From JAWXCH01 sp034440595 (lineage in GTDB: Bacteria > Planctomycetota > Planctomycetia > Pirellulales > JALHPA01): a stretch of 14,082 nt of DNA. The translations under genes were made by a program, and so were the position numbers. The stretch is from NCBI GenBank assembly GCA_034440595.1, contig JAWXCH010000484.1:1-14082 (forward strand). Direction: 5' to 3'. This document shows positions 13,826 through 14,082 of the stretch, piece by piece. Each line of letters begins with the position of its first letter. Positions within the stretch are counted from its first letter, which is position 1. The notes under the pieces are model-generated. The model did no database searches. It saw nothing but the letters and a program-made list of their open reading frames with translations, and was not told where the DNA came from.

Positions 13826-14082
13826 ATGAAGTTTTTAGATTTGGGACTCAATGAGTCGATTTTGCGCGCTGTATCCTCCAAAGGCTACACCGACACCACT
13901 CCAATTCAAGAGCAGTCCATTCCACACGTGATGGCCGGCCGAGATGTCCTCGGCTGCGCTCAGACCGGCACCGGCAAGACGGCGTCGTTCGCGTTGCCGA
14001 TTTTGCATCGGTTGCTGGCCGACAACGTCGCACGTCAGGAAGCGGCTGCTGCCGCTACTGCACTGGCCGCTGCCGCAGAACC
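13826..14082 (+). CDS. DEAD-box ATP-dependent RNA helicase, 5' part only
   Basis: The first 85 codons of a gene that runs off the window. The protein opens MKFLDLGLNESILRAVSSKG, then shows the Q motif GYTDTTPIQEQSIP and Walker A (motif I) AQTGTGKTASFALP, in the positions normal for RhlE-like DEAD-box helicases, which unwind short RNA duplexes in ribosome assembly and RNA turnover, often in the cold. After LPILHRLLADN, where relatives usually move within a few residues to motif Ia (PTRELA), an Ala-rich stretch begins (EAAAAATALAAAAE) and continues to the window end. This looks like an insertion between motifs I and Ia. The remaining motifs, including DEAD itself, lie outside, so the assignment rests on the N-terminal motifs. 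Confidence 0.92.
   Translation, partial: MKFLDLGLNESILRAVSSKGYTDTTPIQEQSIPHVMAGRDVLGCAQTGTGKTASFALPILHRLLADNVARQEAAAAATALAAAAE

Overview
The window looks like a chromosomal stretch from a planctomycete, probably a Pirellulaceae-like member. This is inferred from the style of the genes (FHA-linked sigma-54 activator, large DUF3857/transglutaminase protein, lysine 2,3-aminomutase paired with a Ddl-like ATP-grasp enzyme), the rarity of clear Shine-Dalgarno sequences, and a cluster of intergenic palindromic repeats at the left end of a kind I remember from such genomes. No rRNA, tRNA, CRISPR array, transposase or phage gene was seen.

Layout. Positions 1-402 are non-coding and hold several inverted repeats. 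Two genes follow on the minus strand: a 1175-residue membrane-anchored TPR/DUF3857/transglutaminase-like protein (403-3930) and a DUF454 (YbaN-like) membrane protein (4065-4571). A 389-bp divergent intergenic region (4572-4960) carries a palindrome over a TTGACA box, a longer inverted repeat, a promoter-like pair, a terminator-like hairpin and a hairpin around a Shine-Dalgarno sequence. It leads into a plus-strand pair: kamA with a long low-complexity tail (4961-6811) and a Ddl-like ATP-grasp ligase lacking the usual D-Ala binding motifs (6858-7925). After a 369-bp gap comes a small GRAM-like membrane protein (8295-8783), convergent with and overlapping by 4 bp a minus-strand pair, a CbiX/SirB-type chelatase (9362-10165) followed by TspO (8780-9334). 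Divergent from that pair is an FHA-GAF-AAA+-Fis activator (10245-12092) with a GAFTSA instead of a GAFTGA loop. A methyltransferase follows (12273-13223), then about 600 bp without a convincing gene, then the 5' part of a DEAD-box RNA helicase that runs off the window (13826-).

How the genes may work together. Two functional pairs stand out. KamA makes (S)-beta-lysine from L-lysine, and the adjacent ATP-grasp enzyme is of the type that activates a carboxylate and joins it to an amine. With no AblB-like acetyltransferase in the window, a beta-lysine-containing amide or dipeptide is a reasonable hypothesis. The chelatase and TspO both deal with tetrapyrroles and probably share a transcript, whose candidate -10 box overlaps one on the opposite strand for the activator gene. 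Everything else reads as ordinary chromosomal content. The kamA/ATP-grasp pair is the best candidate here for an undescribed pathway.
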